DNA of 5,554 nucleotides from Candidatus Cloacimonadota bacterium (GCA_030596265.1 JAUVKM010000166.1:1-5554); one strand, 5' to 3'; numbered from the stretch's first letter, positions 1 to 5,554 are shown. Translations and numbers: made by a program. The notes: a model not told the origin generated them from the letters alone.

Positions 1-423
1 AAATCTGCCTTCCTGCACATCCCATTCCTCGATCTTGGAAAAATCAGGAAGAACTCCTCGTATAGAAGTTCTGTATTCTTTGTTTTCGTAGGAATGACGT
101 ACCCAATGGCGCTGTTGCGGATTAAAATATTTTGCTTCCGGAATAAGTGAACGGATCAGTTTAAGTTCTTTCCAGGTGAAGTAGTTTCTCACATGATCTG
201 GTTTGTCGTATTGCCAGTTTCTACTCACGGTAATCTTGCTCAATCCACCGCGTTCCATCATCCATTTCATTGTCTGATTATTAATGCCCTTTACCAGCGA
301 CAGTACCACAATGATAGACATTGTTCCTAAAACGATTCCCATTACAGTAATAATGCTTCTAATCTTTCGAGACCAGAAATCAGAGAATCCAACAGTGATG
401 TTTTCTTTAAGAGATATCGCCAT
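1..423 (-). CDS. MacB/FtsX-type ABC transporter permease, N-terminal part (cut by window edge)
   Basis: This is the first 141 residues of the membrane subunit of an ABC transporter that would partner the ATPase encoded just upstream. The frame stays open to base 1, so the C-terminal part lies outside the window. Visible parts are a short cytoplasmic N-terminus starting MAISLKENITVGF, one hydrophobic segment at about residues 22-44, and then a soluble stretch that should be the start of the periplasmic domain. The order N-terminal helix, then extracytoplasmic domain with a G-x-x-P-x-F segment near residues 123-128, is the pattern of the MacB periplasmic core domain followed by FtsX-like helices in family members. 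The ATG at 423-421 lies inside the ATPase gene and overlaps it by 17 nt. No strong Shine-Dalgarno precedes it, so translational coupling is likely. Substrate is unknown: macrolide, lipoprotein and peptide exporters share this architecture. Confidence 0.85.
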   Translation of the reverse strand, partial: MAISLKENITVGFSDFWSRKIRSIITVMGIVLGTMSIIVVLSLVKGINNQTMKWMMERGGLSKITVSRNWQYDKPDHVRNYFTWKELKLIRSLIPEAKYFNPQQRHWVRHSYENKEYRTSIRGVLPDFSKIEEWDVQEGRF

Positions 424-1090
424 CTTGTATCAGCCCATCAACAATATTTATAACTCTGTTAGCTCGTTTTGCAACTGCTGGATCGTGTGTTACTATAATA
501 ATTGTATGTCCTTTATCATTTAGATCTGAGAATATGGAAAGTATGTCTCCTCCTGAAGCCGTATCTAGATTTCCGGTAGGCTCATCAGCCAAGATAATAG
601 TTGGATTATTCACAATGGCTCTGGCAATTGCAACTCTCTGTCTTTGTCCACCGGAAAGTTCTGAAGGTTTATGTTTCAAACGGTCACCCAACCCGACTTC
701 GACTAAAACTTTCTTTGCAGTACTAATTCTCTTTTTCTTACTGAAACCGGCATACATTAAGGGTAATTCCACGTTCTTAAGAATATTCAAATGAGGAAGA
801 AGATTAAATGTCTGGAACACAAAACCAATTTGCTTATTTCGAATTTGAGCAAGTTTACCTTTTTTCATTTCGCTCACAAGCTCGGTATTAAGTGAATACT
901 TACCATCAGTAGGTTTGTCTAAACAACCTATAATATGCATTAAAGTAGATTTCCCTGAACCGGAAGGACCAATGATCGCCACAAATTCACCTTCATTTAT
1001 GGAAATATCGACACCATTTAAAGCAGGAACAGTTATTTTACCCATTTTGTATTCTTTTTTCATGCTTTTAATATTTATAATATCAGACAT
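407..1090 (-). CDS. ABC transporter ATP-binding protein, MacB/LolD family
   Basis: A complete 227-residue nucleotide-binding subunit that powers the adjacent permease from the cytoplasmic face. All ATPase motifs are intact: Walker A GPSGSGKST at residues 41-49, Q-loop glutamine at 93 in VFQTFNLLP, signature LSGGQ at 145-149 followed by RQRVAIARA, Walker B ending ILADE at 167-170 with catalytic Glu170, D-loop GNLD at 173-176 and H-loop His202. The length and the phrases FNLLPHLN and DEPTGNLD are typical of the MacB, LolD and YknY branch, whose ATPases are stand-alone proteins of about 220-240 residues. The start is supported by GAGGT six bases upstream of the ATG (1101-1097). The gene is first in a two-gene unit and overlaps the permease start. 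The exact substrate cannot be read from the ATPase. No membrane-fusion protein gene is seen upstream; one could lie downstream of the permease, outside the window. Confidence 0.95.
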   Translation of the reverse strand: MSDIINIKSMKKEYKMGKITVPALNGVDISINEGEFVAIIGPSGSGKSTLMHIIGCLDKPTDGKYSLNTELVSEMKKGKLAQIRNKQIGFVFQTFNLLPHLNILKNVELPLMYAGFSKKKRISTAKKVLVEVGLGDRLKHKPSELSGGQRQRVAIARAIVNNPTIILADEPTGNLDTASGGDILSIFSDLNDKGHTIIIVTHDPAVAKRANRVINIVDGLIQDGDIS

Positions 1091-1096
1091 TATTAA

Positions 1097-1101
1097 ACCT
1101 C
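1097..1101 (-). promoter_or_regulatory. Shine-Dalgarno of the ABC ATPase gene
   Basis: On the minus strand GAGGT lies six bases before the ATG at 1090-1088. It fixes the start of the ATPase gene and shows that this genome uses classical ribosome binding sites. Confidence 0.7.
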
Positions 1102-1119
1102 ATTTTTAGATAATAGGTG

Positions 1120-1148
1120 AATAAATGAATATATATGTTTGTTGTCAA
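1120..1148 (-). promoter_or_regulatory. Candidate sigma-70-type promoter for the ABC transporter unit
   Basis: Reading the minus strand, a perfect TTGACA (1148-1143) is followed after 17 bases by TTTATT (1125-1120), which matches four of six positions of TATAAT. Transcription would begin around 1113, leaving a leader of roughly 20 nt that contains the GAGGT ribosome binding site. The spacing and position are right, but in AT-rich DNA such matches also arise by chance and the -10 box is weak. Confidence 0.4.
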
Positions 1149-1199
1149 AATAAAAATAGGTTACTTTTGTTTTAAGTTGATTCAGAGTTATCATCTTCT

Positions 1200-1246
1200 T
1201 GTTCCCAAGTGTTTACTCCAGCATTTGACAGATTATCTTGGGAACA
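1200..1246. repeat. Intergenic inverted repeat, 10-bp arms
   Basis: TGTTCCCAAG at 1200-1209 is perfectly complemented by CTTGGGAACA at 1237-1246, separated by 27 bases. The loop can extend the stem by four more pairs (1210-1213 with 1227-1230, one G-T), leaving a six-base bulge at 1231-1236. The arms are GC-richer than the surrounding AT-rich spacer. The element sits between the two divergent promoters, about 50 bp upstream of the ABC promoter and about 70 bp upstream of the aroA promoter. It could be an operator, a REP-like intergenic repeat or a structured transcript element. It is not a standard terminator, because no T-run follows either arm directly. Confidence 0.6.
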
Positions 1247-1313
1247 TATGTATTGGATATTATTTTTTTACTTACATATTCAATTCATAAAAGTTCTTAC
1301 AAAAAATAGTTTA

Positions 1314-1342
1314 TTGACGTATATTAGATAGCTAACTAAATT
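1314..1342 (+). promoter_or_regulatory. Candidate promoter for aroA and downstream genes
   Basis: TTGACG at 1314-1319 (five of six to TTGACA) is followed after 17 bases by TAAATT at 1337-1342 (four of six to TATAAT). Initiation near 1349 would give a very short leader of about 15 nt that still includes the GGAG ribosome binding site. This is the best promoter match before the plus-strand gene series. It was judged by eye only. Confidence 0.4.
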
Positions 1343-1355
1343 TTGCATAGTAAAT

Positions 1356-1359
1356 GGAG
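1356..1359 (+). promoter_or_regulatory. Shine-Dalgarno that supports the GTG start of aroA
   Basis: GGAG lies five bases before the GTG at 1365-1367. The first upstream ATG (1354) is in another frame and stops after four codons, so this site is what identifies GTG as the aroA start. Confidence 0.6.
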
Positions 1360-1364
1360 AGTAA

Positions 1365-2606
1365 GTGAGAAATTATTTGGATATCTCAGGGCATATCACA
1401 TTAGAAGGTTCGAAATCAATTTTGAATCGGGTTCTTATTATTGCATCATATTTGAAGAACTCGATAAAATTAATAAATCCTGCAAGCTGTGCTGATATTG
1501 CAACAATGGCAGATAATCTTTGTAAATTAGGATTGAAGATAGATAGATCTGGAGATGCGTGGATCGTTACACCTCCCAGAAAATTAAATACCAAAGGTAA
1601 GCTTTTCATAAATGATTCCGGCACTGCATATAGATTTCTTACTGCCAGAGTAGCAGCAATCTATAAATCACAATACAATATCAATATTTCAGATCAATTA
1701 AAACGAAGACCAATAGAGCCATTAACGCAAATTCTCAATCTAATGAATGCTTCAATTCAGATGGAAGATGATTCATTAAGAGTAAGGGGATCACTCTTAA
1801 AAGGTGGTATCATAGATGTTTCAGCTGATATTTCGAGTCAGTTCATTAGTTCCTTGTTATTAATAGCCCCATCTTATAAAAATGATCTAGAACTTTTTTT
1901 AGAAGGTGATATTGTATCTCGCACTTATATTGATATGACAATTAAGATCATGCAGGATTTTGGTGTTATTGTAGATTTTGATGGCAGCAGGATATTTATT
2001 GAAGCAGGTCAGGAATATAATGATCTCAGAGAATATTTAATAGAACCGGATTTTTCTTCAGCTAGTTATTTCTGGGCTTTAGGAGCATTAAGCAGGTCTG
2101 TAATTTCCACAAATACAATATCTAAAACTTCTTTGCAAGCGGATTATGAATTTCTATCCATATTAGAAAAAATGGGTGCGAAAATAGTGATAGGTGAAGA
2201 TAAAATTAGTGTTAGCCGTGGAGAACTGATAGGTATTTCTGTTGATATGATTAATATGCCTGATCAAGTTCCGACCCTTGCTGTACTCGCACTGTTTGCA
2301 GATTCTAAAACAACTATTATAAACATTAAACATTTAAAATATAAAGAATCAAGTAGAATTGATGCATTAGTTGTGGAATTATCGAGAATTGGTGCAAAGA
2401 TATCTTATAATAATGGGATGTTAACGATTAATCCATTAAGTAGAATCCCCGGAAATGAAACACTCGATTCTTATAATGATCATCGATTAGTGATGGCTTT
2501 TCATATTTCAAAACTAATATTCCCTCAAATTAACGTAACAAATGCTTCAGCTATCGCAAAATCCTATCCGAATTTTTTAAATGATTTGAAATCTATCAAA
2601 AACTAA
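1365..2606 (+). CDS. aroA: 3-phosphoshikimate 1-carboxyvinyltransferase (EPSP synthase)
   Basis: A 413-residue cytoplasmic enzyme that joins phosphoenolpyruvate to shikimate-3-phosphate, the sixth step of the shikimate pathway to chorismate and aromatic amino acids. It is slightly shorter than the roughly 427-residue E. coli protein. Aligning by motif to E. coli AroA gives Lys17, Ser18 and Arg22 in GSKSILNR (E. coli K22, S23, R27), GTAYR at 86-90, Arg115 in RRPI, SSQ at 157-159, Asp300 in MPDQVP, Glu328 and Arg331 in KESSRI, His373 and Arg374 in NDHR, and Lys399 in AKSYP (K411). The main catalytic and substrate-binding positions are therefore kept. Several usually constant neighbours differ: Glu14 replaces the Pro of PGSKS, Asp84 replaces the Asn of GNAGT, and Glu118 replaces the Gly of RPIG. 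It starts with GTG behind GGAG and is first in the plus-strand series, with ddl 48 nt downstream. Confidence 0.94.
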   Translation: MRNYLDISGHITLEGSKSILNRVLIIASYLKNSIKLINPASCADIATMADNLCKLGLKIDRSGDAWIVTPPRKLNTKGKLFINDSGTAYRFLTARVAAIYKSQYNINISDQLKRRPIEPLTQILNLMNASIQMEDDSLRVRGSLLKGGIIDVSADISSQFISSLLLIAPSYKNDLELFLEGDIVSRTYIDMTIKIMQDFGVIVDFDGSRIFIEAGQEYNDLREYLIEPDFSSASYFWALGALSRSVISTNTISKTSLQADYEFLSILEKMGAKIVIGEDKISVSRGELIGISVDMINMPDQVPTLAVLALFADSKTTIINIKHLKYKESSRIDALVVELSRIGAKISYNNGMLTINPLSRIPGNETLDSYNDHRLVMAFHISKLIFPQINVTNASAIAKSYPNFLNDLKSIKN

Positions 2607-2619
2607 AATCTTAATATTC

Positions 2620-2648
2620 TTGACATAATTCTTTTAGATAAGAATAAA
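2620..2648 (+). promoter_or_regulatory. Weak candidate promoter in the aroA-ddl gap
   Basis: A perfect TTGACA at 2620-2625 is followed after 17 bases by AATAAA (2643-2648), a poor -10 box. If used, transcription would start about at the ddl ATG (2655) and the message would have essentially no leader. This would agree with the lack of a clear Shine-Dalgarno before ddl, but the -10 match is too weak to rely on. Confidence 0.2.
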
Positions 2649-2654
2649 ACGTAT

Positions 2655-3584
2655 ATGATTAAATTAAAGAGTATAATTATTTTATCGGGTGGATATTCTG
2701 AAGAGGCTGATGTATCGAGAACTTCCTCTAAAGAAATTAAGAAAGCTCTTAATGAAAATGGAAAAAATGTTATATTATTAGACCCGGCAGAATTTGATTC
2801 TTACTCTGAAATGATAAAAAGAATAAATGAGTTAAAACCGGATATAGTCTTTAACGGTTTGCATGGAGCCGAAGGTGAAGATGGCAGGATCCAAGCACTC
2901 CTTACTCTGAATAATATACCTTTTACGGGTTCTGCCCAACGTGCCAGTGCAATTTCAATGGATAAATATATTTCGGGCATTCTTGCCAATTACATTAAAA
3001 TTAAGCTTCCCAGACGCAGACTTGTTTATAAAGATTATGAATATGATTATAAACCTATTATTAATCATGTTGGCTTTCCGATGGTGATAAAACCAAATGA
3101 TTCCGGTTCATCAGTTGGAATTAGTATCATAAATGAAGAAAGTGAGTTGGATGAATCATTAAAATATGCCTTTGGATACAGCGAGAAGGCAATTATTGAG
3201 CAATTTATAGATGGAAGAGAACTCACAGTTACAATATTAGGGAAAAAAGCATTACCGGTTGTCGAGATAATCCCAAATGATGGCTGGTATGATTATAAAA
3301 ACAAATATACCAAAGGTAAAACGATCTACGAAGTTCCTGCTAAGCTCAATAGTGATGAAGTATCGATCATTCAGAAACAAGCTATGGATGTCTTTACTCT
3401 TTTCGGGTGCGAAATTTATGGAAGGGTTGATTTCCGTTATGATGAAAAAGATTTCTATTTTTTAGAAGTTAACACCCTACCCGGGATGACGCAATTAAGT
3501 TTAACTCCAATGGCTGCCAAAGAAGCAGGCATAAGTTTTAAAGAACTTCTTTATAAGATCATAGAGCTTTCACTAAATCGTTAA
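2655..3584 (+). CDS. ddl: D-alanine-D-alanine ligase (ATP-grasp)
   Basis: A complete 309-residue cytoplasmic enzyme that makes the D-Ala-D-Ala dipeptide for peptidoglycan stems using ATP. Length matches E. coli DdlB (306). Family landmarks in order: SGGYSEEADVS at 11-21, with Glu17 at the position of DdlB Glu15; NGLHGAEGEDG at 67-77; SMDK at 101-104; VIKPNDSGSSVGIS at 144-157, with Lys146 and Ser152 matching DdlB K144 and S150; the omega-loop YDYKNKY at 212-218, whose tyrosine is typical of D-Ala-D-Ala rather than D-Ala-D-lactate ligases; GRVDF at 256-260; and EVNTLPGMTQLSLTP at 271-285, with the metal-binding Glu271 and Asn273. The N-terminal box differs from the common EREVS by Ala18 and Asp19. 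There is no convincing Shine-Dalgarno before the ATG. It lies 48 nt after aroA and 20 nt before the next gene, with no terminator between. Confidence 0.95.
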   Translation: MIKLKSIIILSGGYSEEADVSRTSSKEIKKALNENGKNVILLDPAEFDSYSEMIKRINELKPDIVFNGLHGAEGEDGRIQALLTLNNIPFTGSAQRASAISMDKYISGILANYIKIKLPRRRLVYKDYEYDYKPIINHVGFPMVIKPNDSGSSVGISIINEESELDESLKYAFGYSEKAIIEQFIDGRELTVTILGKKALPVVEIIPNDGWYDYKNKYTKGKTIYEVPAKLNSDEVSIIQKQAMDVFTLFGCEIYGRVDFRYDEKDFYFLEVNTLPGMTQLSLTPMAAKEAGISFKELLYKIIELSLNR

Positions 3585-3594
3585 ATTTTATTTT

Positions 3595-3599
3595 GGAGG
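3595..3599 (+). promoter_or_regulatory. Strong Shine-Dalgarno that decides the start at 3605
   Basis: GGAGG lies five bases before the ATG at 3605. An in-frame TTG at 3593 would put the start codon on top of this site and add four residues before the signal peptide, so the ATG at 3605 is preferred. Confidence 0.8.
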
Positions 3600-3604
3600 A
3601 AAAA

Positions 3605-4660
3605 ATGAAAAAAATCTTAGTCATTTTAATTTTATCAATTTCTTTAAGTCTTTTTGCACAAGGGTTATTGATTGATGAACAAACACAAGTCATTAAGACT
3701 TATAATGTATTGTATCCGGCAAATTTTAATCCTGATGAGCCTAATTTGCAACCTATTCTTTTTCATATTACAATATCTGGGGATTATCCATCAAATGCTG
3801 TTTTGTATTGCGAGATGAGTTGGGAAAATGAGCAGGCTGAAATTACACTAACACCGAACATTCCAGGGCAATTCCCTTCATATCCAATCTCAAGTTCGGA
3901 CATAGTTAGTTCGATTGATCATCAAGATTTCAGAATTGATCAAAATTTTGATGATTTCCTGGATAATATTGAAGACCTGATAATTGATACCGGAAGAATG
4001 CCTGATGGTAACTATGTTTTTACAATTGGTATCTATGAAAATGATCAAAATGGAACTTTACTTTCAAATCTAGCAACGGCAGTAATTGTAATTCGTTTTC
4101 CAATATCTATTTCTCTTATAACTCCTGGAAATCCGATTGGCTTGGGAGTAACCAATATTTCAGAACCATTTCCTAATTTTATCTGGTTTTCCAATTTGGA
4201 GGAATATACAATAAGGATCTATGAATTAGATGGTGTATATGATACTGTTGAAGAGATTGAGATGTTGGAACCACATTTTGTAGAGATGAATATTGGAGGA
4301 ACCAGTTTTTCCTATCCACCCAGTGCACCCGAGTTTGTACTGAATCAAACTTATGCCTGGCAAGTTTCTGCTATAGTTATGAGCCCAATTGCCGCATCTG
4401 AGAGTGAATATAAAAGCACAATGTATTTATTCAGACTTTCAGATTCTGCTTCTGAAGAGTCAAGTTTACAGATTCTCATTAATTTCTTAAATCAATTGGA
4501 TATTGATGGTGTAGATGAAATTATTAGTCTGCTCGAAGCAGGATATACTCTAGATAATATCATCTGGAGAGGAAGTGAAATATCTGCAGAAGACCTAATG
4601 GAAATACTTGATGAGATATCATCCGGCAATATTGAACCTATAAAAATTACTGTTGAATAG
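3605..4660 (+). CDS. Very acidic secreted protein with Ig/Fn3-like regions, function unknown
   Basis: I do not recognise this 351-residue protein. It starts with a clear Sec signal peptide (two lysines, a hydrophobic core, then LSLFA|Q with cleavage likely after residue 18), and no later membrane segment is evident, so it should be periplasmic, surface-attached or secreted. Residues about 30-165 alternate beta-like strands and contain GRMPDGNYVFTI, a shape common in Ig-like sandwiches. Residues about 188-276 contain FPNFIWFS, then YTIRIYEL, then QTYAWQVSAI, resembling fibronectin type III-like domains in which strands end in a Y-x-W-Q-V motif. The last 60 residues look helical. By hand count the mature chain has about 53 Asp+Glu against only about 9 Lys+Arg. 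There is a single cysteine (Cys69). The gene lies 20 nt after ddl and 9 nt before the FecR-fold gene, suggesting a joint function with the latter. No enzymatic motif is seen. Confidence 0.85.
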   Translation: MKKILVILILSISLSLFAQGLLIDEQTQVIKTYNVLYPANFNPDEPNLQPILFHITISGDYPSNAVLYCEMSWENEQAEITLTPNIPGQFPSYPISSSDIVSSIDHQDFRIDQNFDDFLDNIEDLIIDTGRMPDGNYVFTIGIYENDQNGTLLSNLATAVIVIRFPISISLITPGNPIGLGVTNISEPFPNFIWFSNLEEYTIRIYELDGVYDTVEEIEMLEPHFVEMNIGGTSFSYPPSAPEFVLNQTYAWQVSAIVMSPIAASESEYKSTMYLFRLSDSASEESSLQILINFLNQLDIDGVDEIISLLEAGYTLDNIIWRGSEISAEDLMEILDEISSGNIEPIKITVE

Positions 4661-4663
4661 GAG
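4659..4663 (+). promoter_or_regulatory. Shine-Dalgarno overlapping the upstream stop codon
   Basis: AGGAG shares two bases with the TAG stop (4658-4660) of the acidic secreted protein and lies six bases before the ATG at 4670. This tight arrangement indicates co-transcription and possible coupled translation of the two genes. Confidence 0.7.
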
Positions 4664-4669
4664 AATAAA

Positions 4670-5329
4670 ATGAAAAAGAAAATACTTATCATAACATTAA
4701 TGTTTATCTTTGCGATCTCTTTGATCGCTCAAGAATCGGTTGGAATTGCTCTTAAGGTTAAAGGTGATGTCATTCTTACACATAAAGAAGAGAATCTCAA
4801 AGCTAAGGATGGATCAGAATTAGAGAATAATGATGTATTAGAAAGTAAGGAAGAATCTTTTGCCTTTGTCAAATTCATTGATGGAAGTTCTGTTCTAAAG
4901 CTTTTTCCCAATAGTATTCTTACAATAAGTGCAGAAAAGACAAATGGAAAACTGAATAAAAAAAGTACTATGAAACTCGGTGAATTATGGGCAAAGGTAA
5001 CTAAGAACACCGGTGAATTCATTGTTGATACTCCTACAACAGTCGTTTCAGTTAAAGGAACCAAATTTGTTCTTTTTGTTGATGAGAATGGCTTTACAGA
5101 TCTTTTCACTCTTGAAGGTGTTGTGAACATGAAAAATAAGAAAGACAACAAAGAGGCTGATGTTGGAAAAGGACAGAAAGCTCATTCTACAGGTGAGAAC
5201 GAGATAATATTGAGTGTTATTGAAGAAGGTGAAATGGAAGGTTACGATGTTCCATTAACAGAAATCCTGAATATTAACTTGAAAAACGATGCTGGAGAAA
5301 AAAGATCTATAAAGATTGAATTAGAATAG
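4670..5329 (+). CDS. Secreted FecR-domain protein
   Basis: A complete 219-residue exported protein. A signal peptide covers residues 1-20 (KKK, hydrophobic core, SLIA|Q). The rest is a FecR-type beta fold: LKVKGDV at 28-34, FAFVKFIDGSSVLKLFP at 64-80, GELWAKV at 104-110, VDTPTTVVSVKGTKF at 119-133, LEGVV at 148-152 and VGKGQKA at 165-171. The sequence tP-x-x-x-x-V-x-GT-x-F followed by a G-V strand is the hallmark of the family. In classical FecR the domain is the periplasmic part of a membrane-anchored regulator acting on a sigma factor. Here there is no transmembrane segment after the signal peptide and no sigma factor or TonB receptor in view, so a structural or ligand-binding role is more likely. 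The mature chain is lysine-rich with only one arginine. About 45 C-terminal residues lie outside the core and are acidic before a final basic patch. The neighbours on both sides are also secreted. Confidence 0.82.
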   Translation: MKKKILIITLMFIFAISLIAQESVGIALKVKGDVILTHKEENLKAKDGSELENNDVLESKEESFAFVKFIDGSSVLKLFPNSILTISAEKTNGKLNKKSTMKLGELWAKVTKNTGEFIVDTPTTVVSVKGTKFVLFVDENGFTDLFTLEGVVNMKNKKDNKEADVGKGQKAHSTGENEIILSVIEEGEMEGYDVPLTEILNINLKNDAGEKRSIKIELE

Positions 5330-5332
5330 AGG
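5328..5332 (+). promoter_or_regulatory. Shine-Dalgarno that selects between two adjacent ATGs
   Basis: AGAGG starts within the TAG stop of the FecR-fold gene. Two in-frame ATGs follow at 5335 and 5338. The spacing is two bases to the first and five to the second, so the second is the better start. The difference is one residue. Confidence 0.55.
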
Positions 5333-5337
5333 TAATG

Positions 5338-5554
5338 ATGAAGAAAGTATTCATATTCACATTTTTGCTGTTCATTTTAGTTCCTCTCTTTTCTGAGATC
5401 ACCTTTAATCATGAACAGCCTATAAATTTAGTAACCGGGAAAAGAATAATACTGGATCTTGAAATCAGGGAAGGATTCTCTGATGTAGAGAAAGTAACTA
5501 TCTTTTTCAGACAAACAGGTGAAACCGCATATTCTGAGAAAGAAATGGAAGCAG
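5338..5554 (+). CDS. Third secreted protein, N-terminal part only, unknown function
   Basis: The frame begins 8 nt after the FecR-fold gene and is still open at the right edge, giving 72 residues. The first 19 form a Sec signal peptide (MKK, a Phe/Leu-rich core, then PLFS|E). The start of the mature chain (residues 20-72) reads as beta strands: ITFNHEQPINLVTGKRIILD, then DVEKVTIFFRQTGETAYSEKEM. The second part resembles a recurring beta-sandwich pattern in secreted proteins of this kind of bacterium, in which a strand ending F-x-R-x-x-G is followed by an aromatic residue and a methionine. I cannot name a family from this fragment. Its position makes it the third member of a row of secreted genes, presumably in one transcript with the two before it. 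Confidence 0.75.
   Translation, partial: MKKVFIFTFLLFILVPLFSEITFNHEQPINLVTGKRIILDLEIREGFSDVEKVTIFFRQTGETAYSEKEMEA

Noticed and set aside
534..794. Plus-strand open frame inside the ABC ATPase gene
   Set aside because: The minus strand carries all ABC ATPase motifs across this stretch, so this frame is a shadow. The same holds for the plus-strand frames at 284-523 and 915-1109.
1200..1268. Inverted repeat followed by a run of T as a possible rho-independent terminator
   Set aside because: The T-run begins about 15 bases after the second arm, the loop is 27 bases long, and no plus-strand gene ends upstream. On the minus strand no T-run follows at all.
1354..1368. Four-codon mini reading frame (ATG GAG AGT AAG TGA) overlapping the aroA start
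   Set aside because: It has no ribosome binding site and its ATG overlaps the Shine-Dalgarno of aroA. It is most likely a chance ATG.
3593..3604. Upstream in-frame TTG as the start of the acidic secreted protein
   Set aside because: It would place the start inside the GGAGG site and add MEEK before the signal peptide. The ATG at 3605 is properly spaced.
3939..3952. Perfect 14-base palindrome ATCAAAATTTTGAT
   Set aside because: It lies within a coding region, consists mostly of A and T, and the surrounding sequence is full of GATCAA-like words. It is probably incidental.
4729..5151. 140-codon open frame on the minus strand opposite the FecR-fold gene
   Set aside because: The opposite strand encodes a recognisable FecR fold with a signal peptide and Shine-Dalgarno. 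The antisense translation is rich in Ser, Phe and Leu with no family features, as expected of a shadow frame.

Overview
This AT-rich window looks like chromosomal DNA from an uncultured-type bacterium of the FCB superphylum. My best guess is Cloacimonadota or a neighbour. The reasons are indirect: the AroA sequence has a Bacteroidota-like flavour, the secreted proteins have short Lys-rich signal peptides ending in LFA|Q, LIA|Q or LFS|E, and most genes carry good Shine-Dalgarno sequences, which argues against typical Bacteroidota. The assignment is inference and was not tested by any search.

Layout. Minus strand, 1-1090: a two-gene ABC transporter unit of the MacB/LolD/FtsX kind. The ATPase (1090-407) is complete. 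The permease (423 to the left edge) overlaps it by 17 nt and is cut by the window. Positions 1091-1364 form a divergent intergenic region with a candidate promoter for each direction and an unexplained 10-bp-arm inverted repeat between them (1200-1246). Plus strand, 1365-5554: five genes in a row with gaps of 58 nt or less (48, 20, 9 and 8 nt). They are aroA (EPSP synthase, GTG start), ddl (D-alanine-D-alanine ligase), a very acidic secreted protein of unknown function with Ig/Fn3-like parts, a secreted FecR-fold protein, and the start of a third secreted protein that runs off the right edge.

How the genes fit together. aroA and ddl are housekeeping enzymes for aromatic amino acids and peptidoglycan. 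No terminator is visible between ddl and the next gene, so the three exported proteins may be read from the same transcript. Those three, each with a signal peptide and its own Shine-Dalgarno, form a compact envelope or secretion module of unknown purpose. The FecR-fold protein is the only recognisable member, and here it is exported without a transmembrane segment and without a sigma factor in view. This module is the least explained part of the window. Nothing here proves a new biological system. No RNA genes, CRISPR arrays, insertion sequences or prophage genes were seen.
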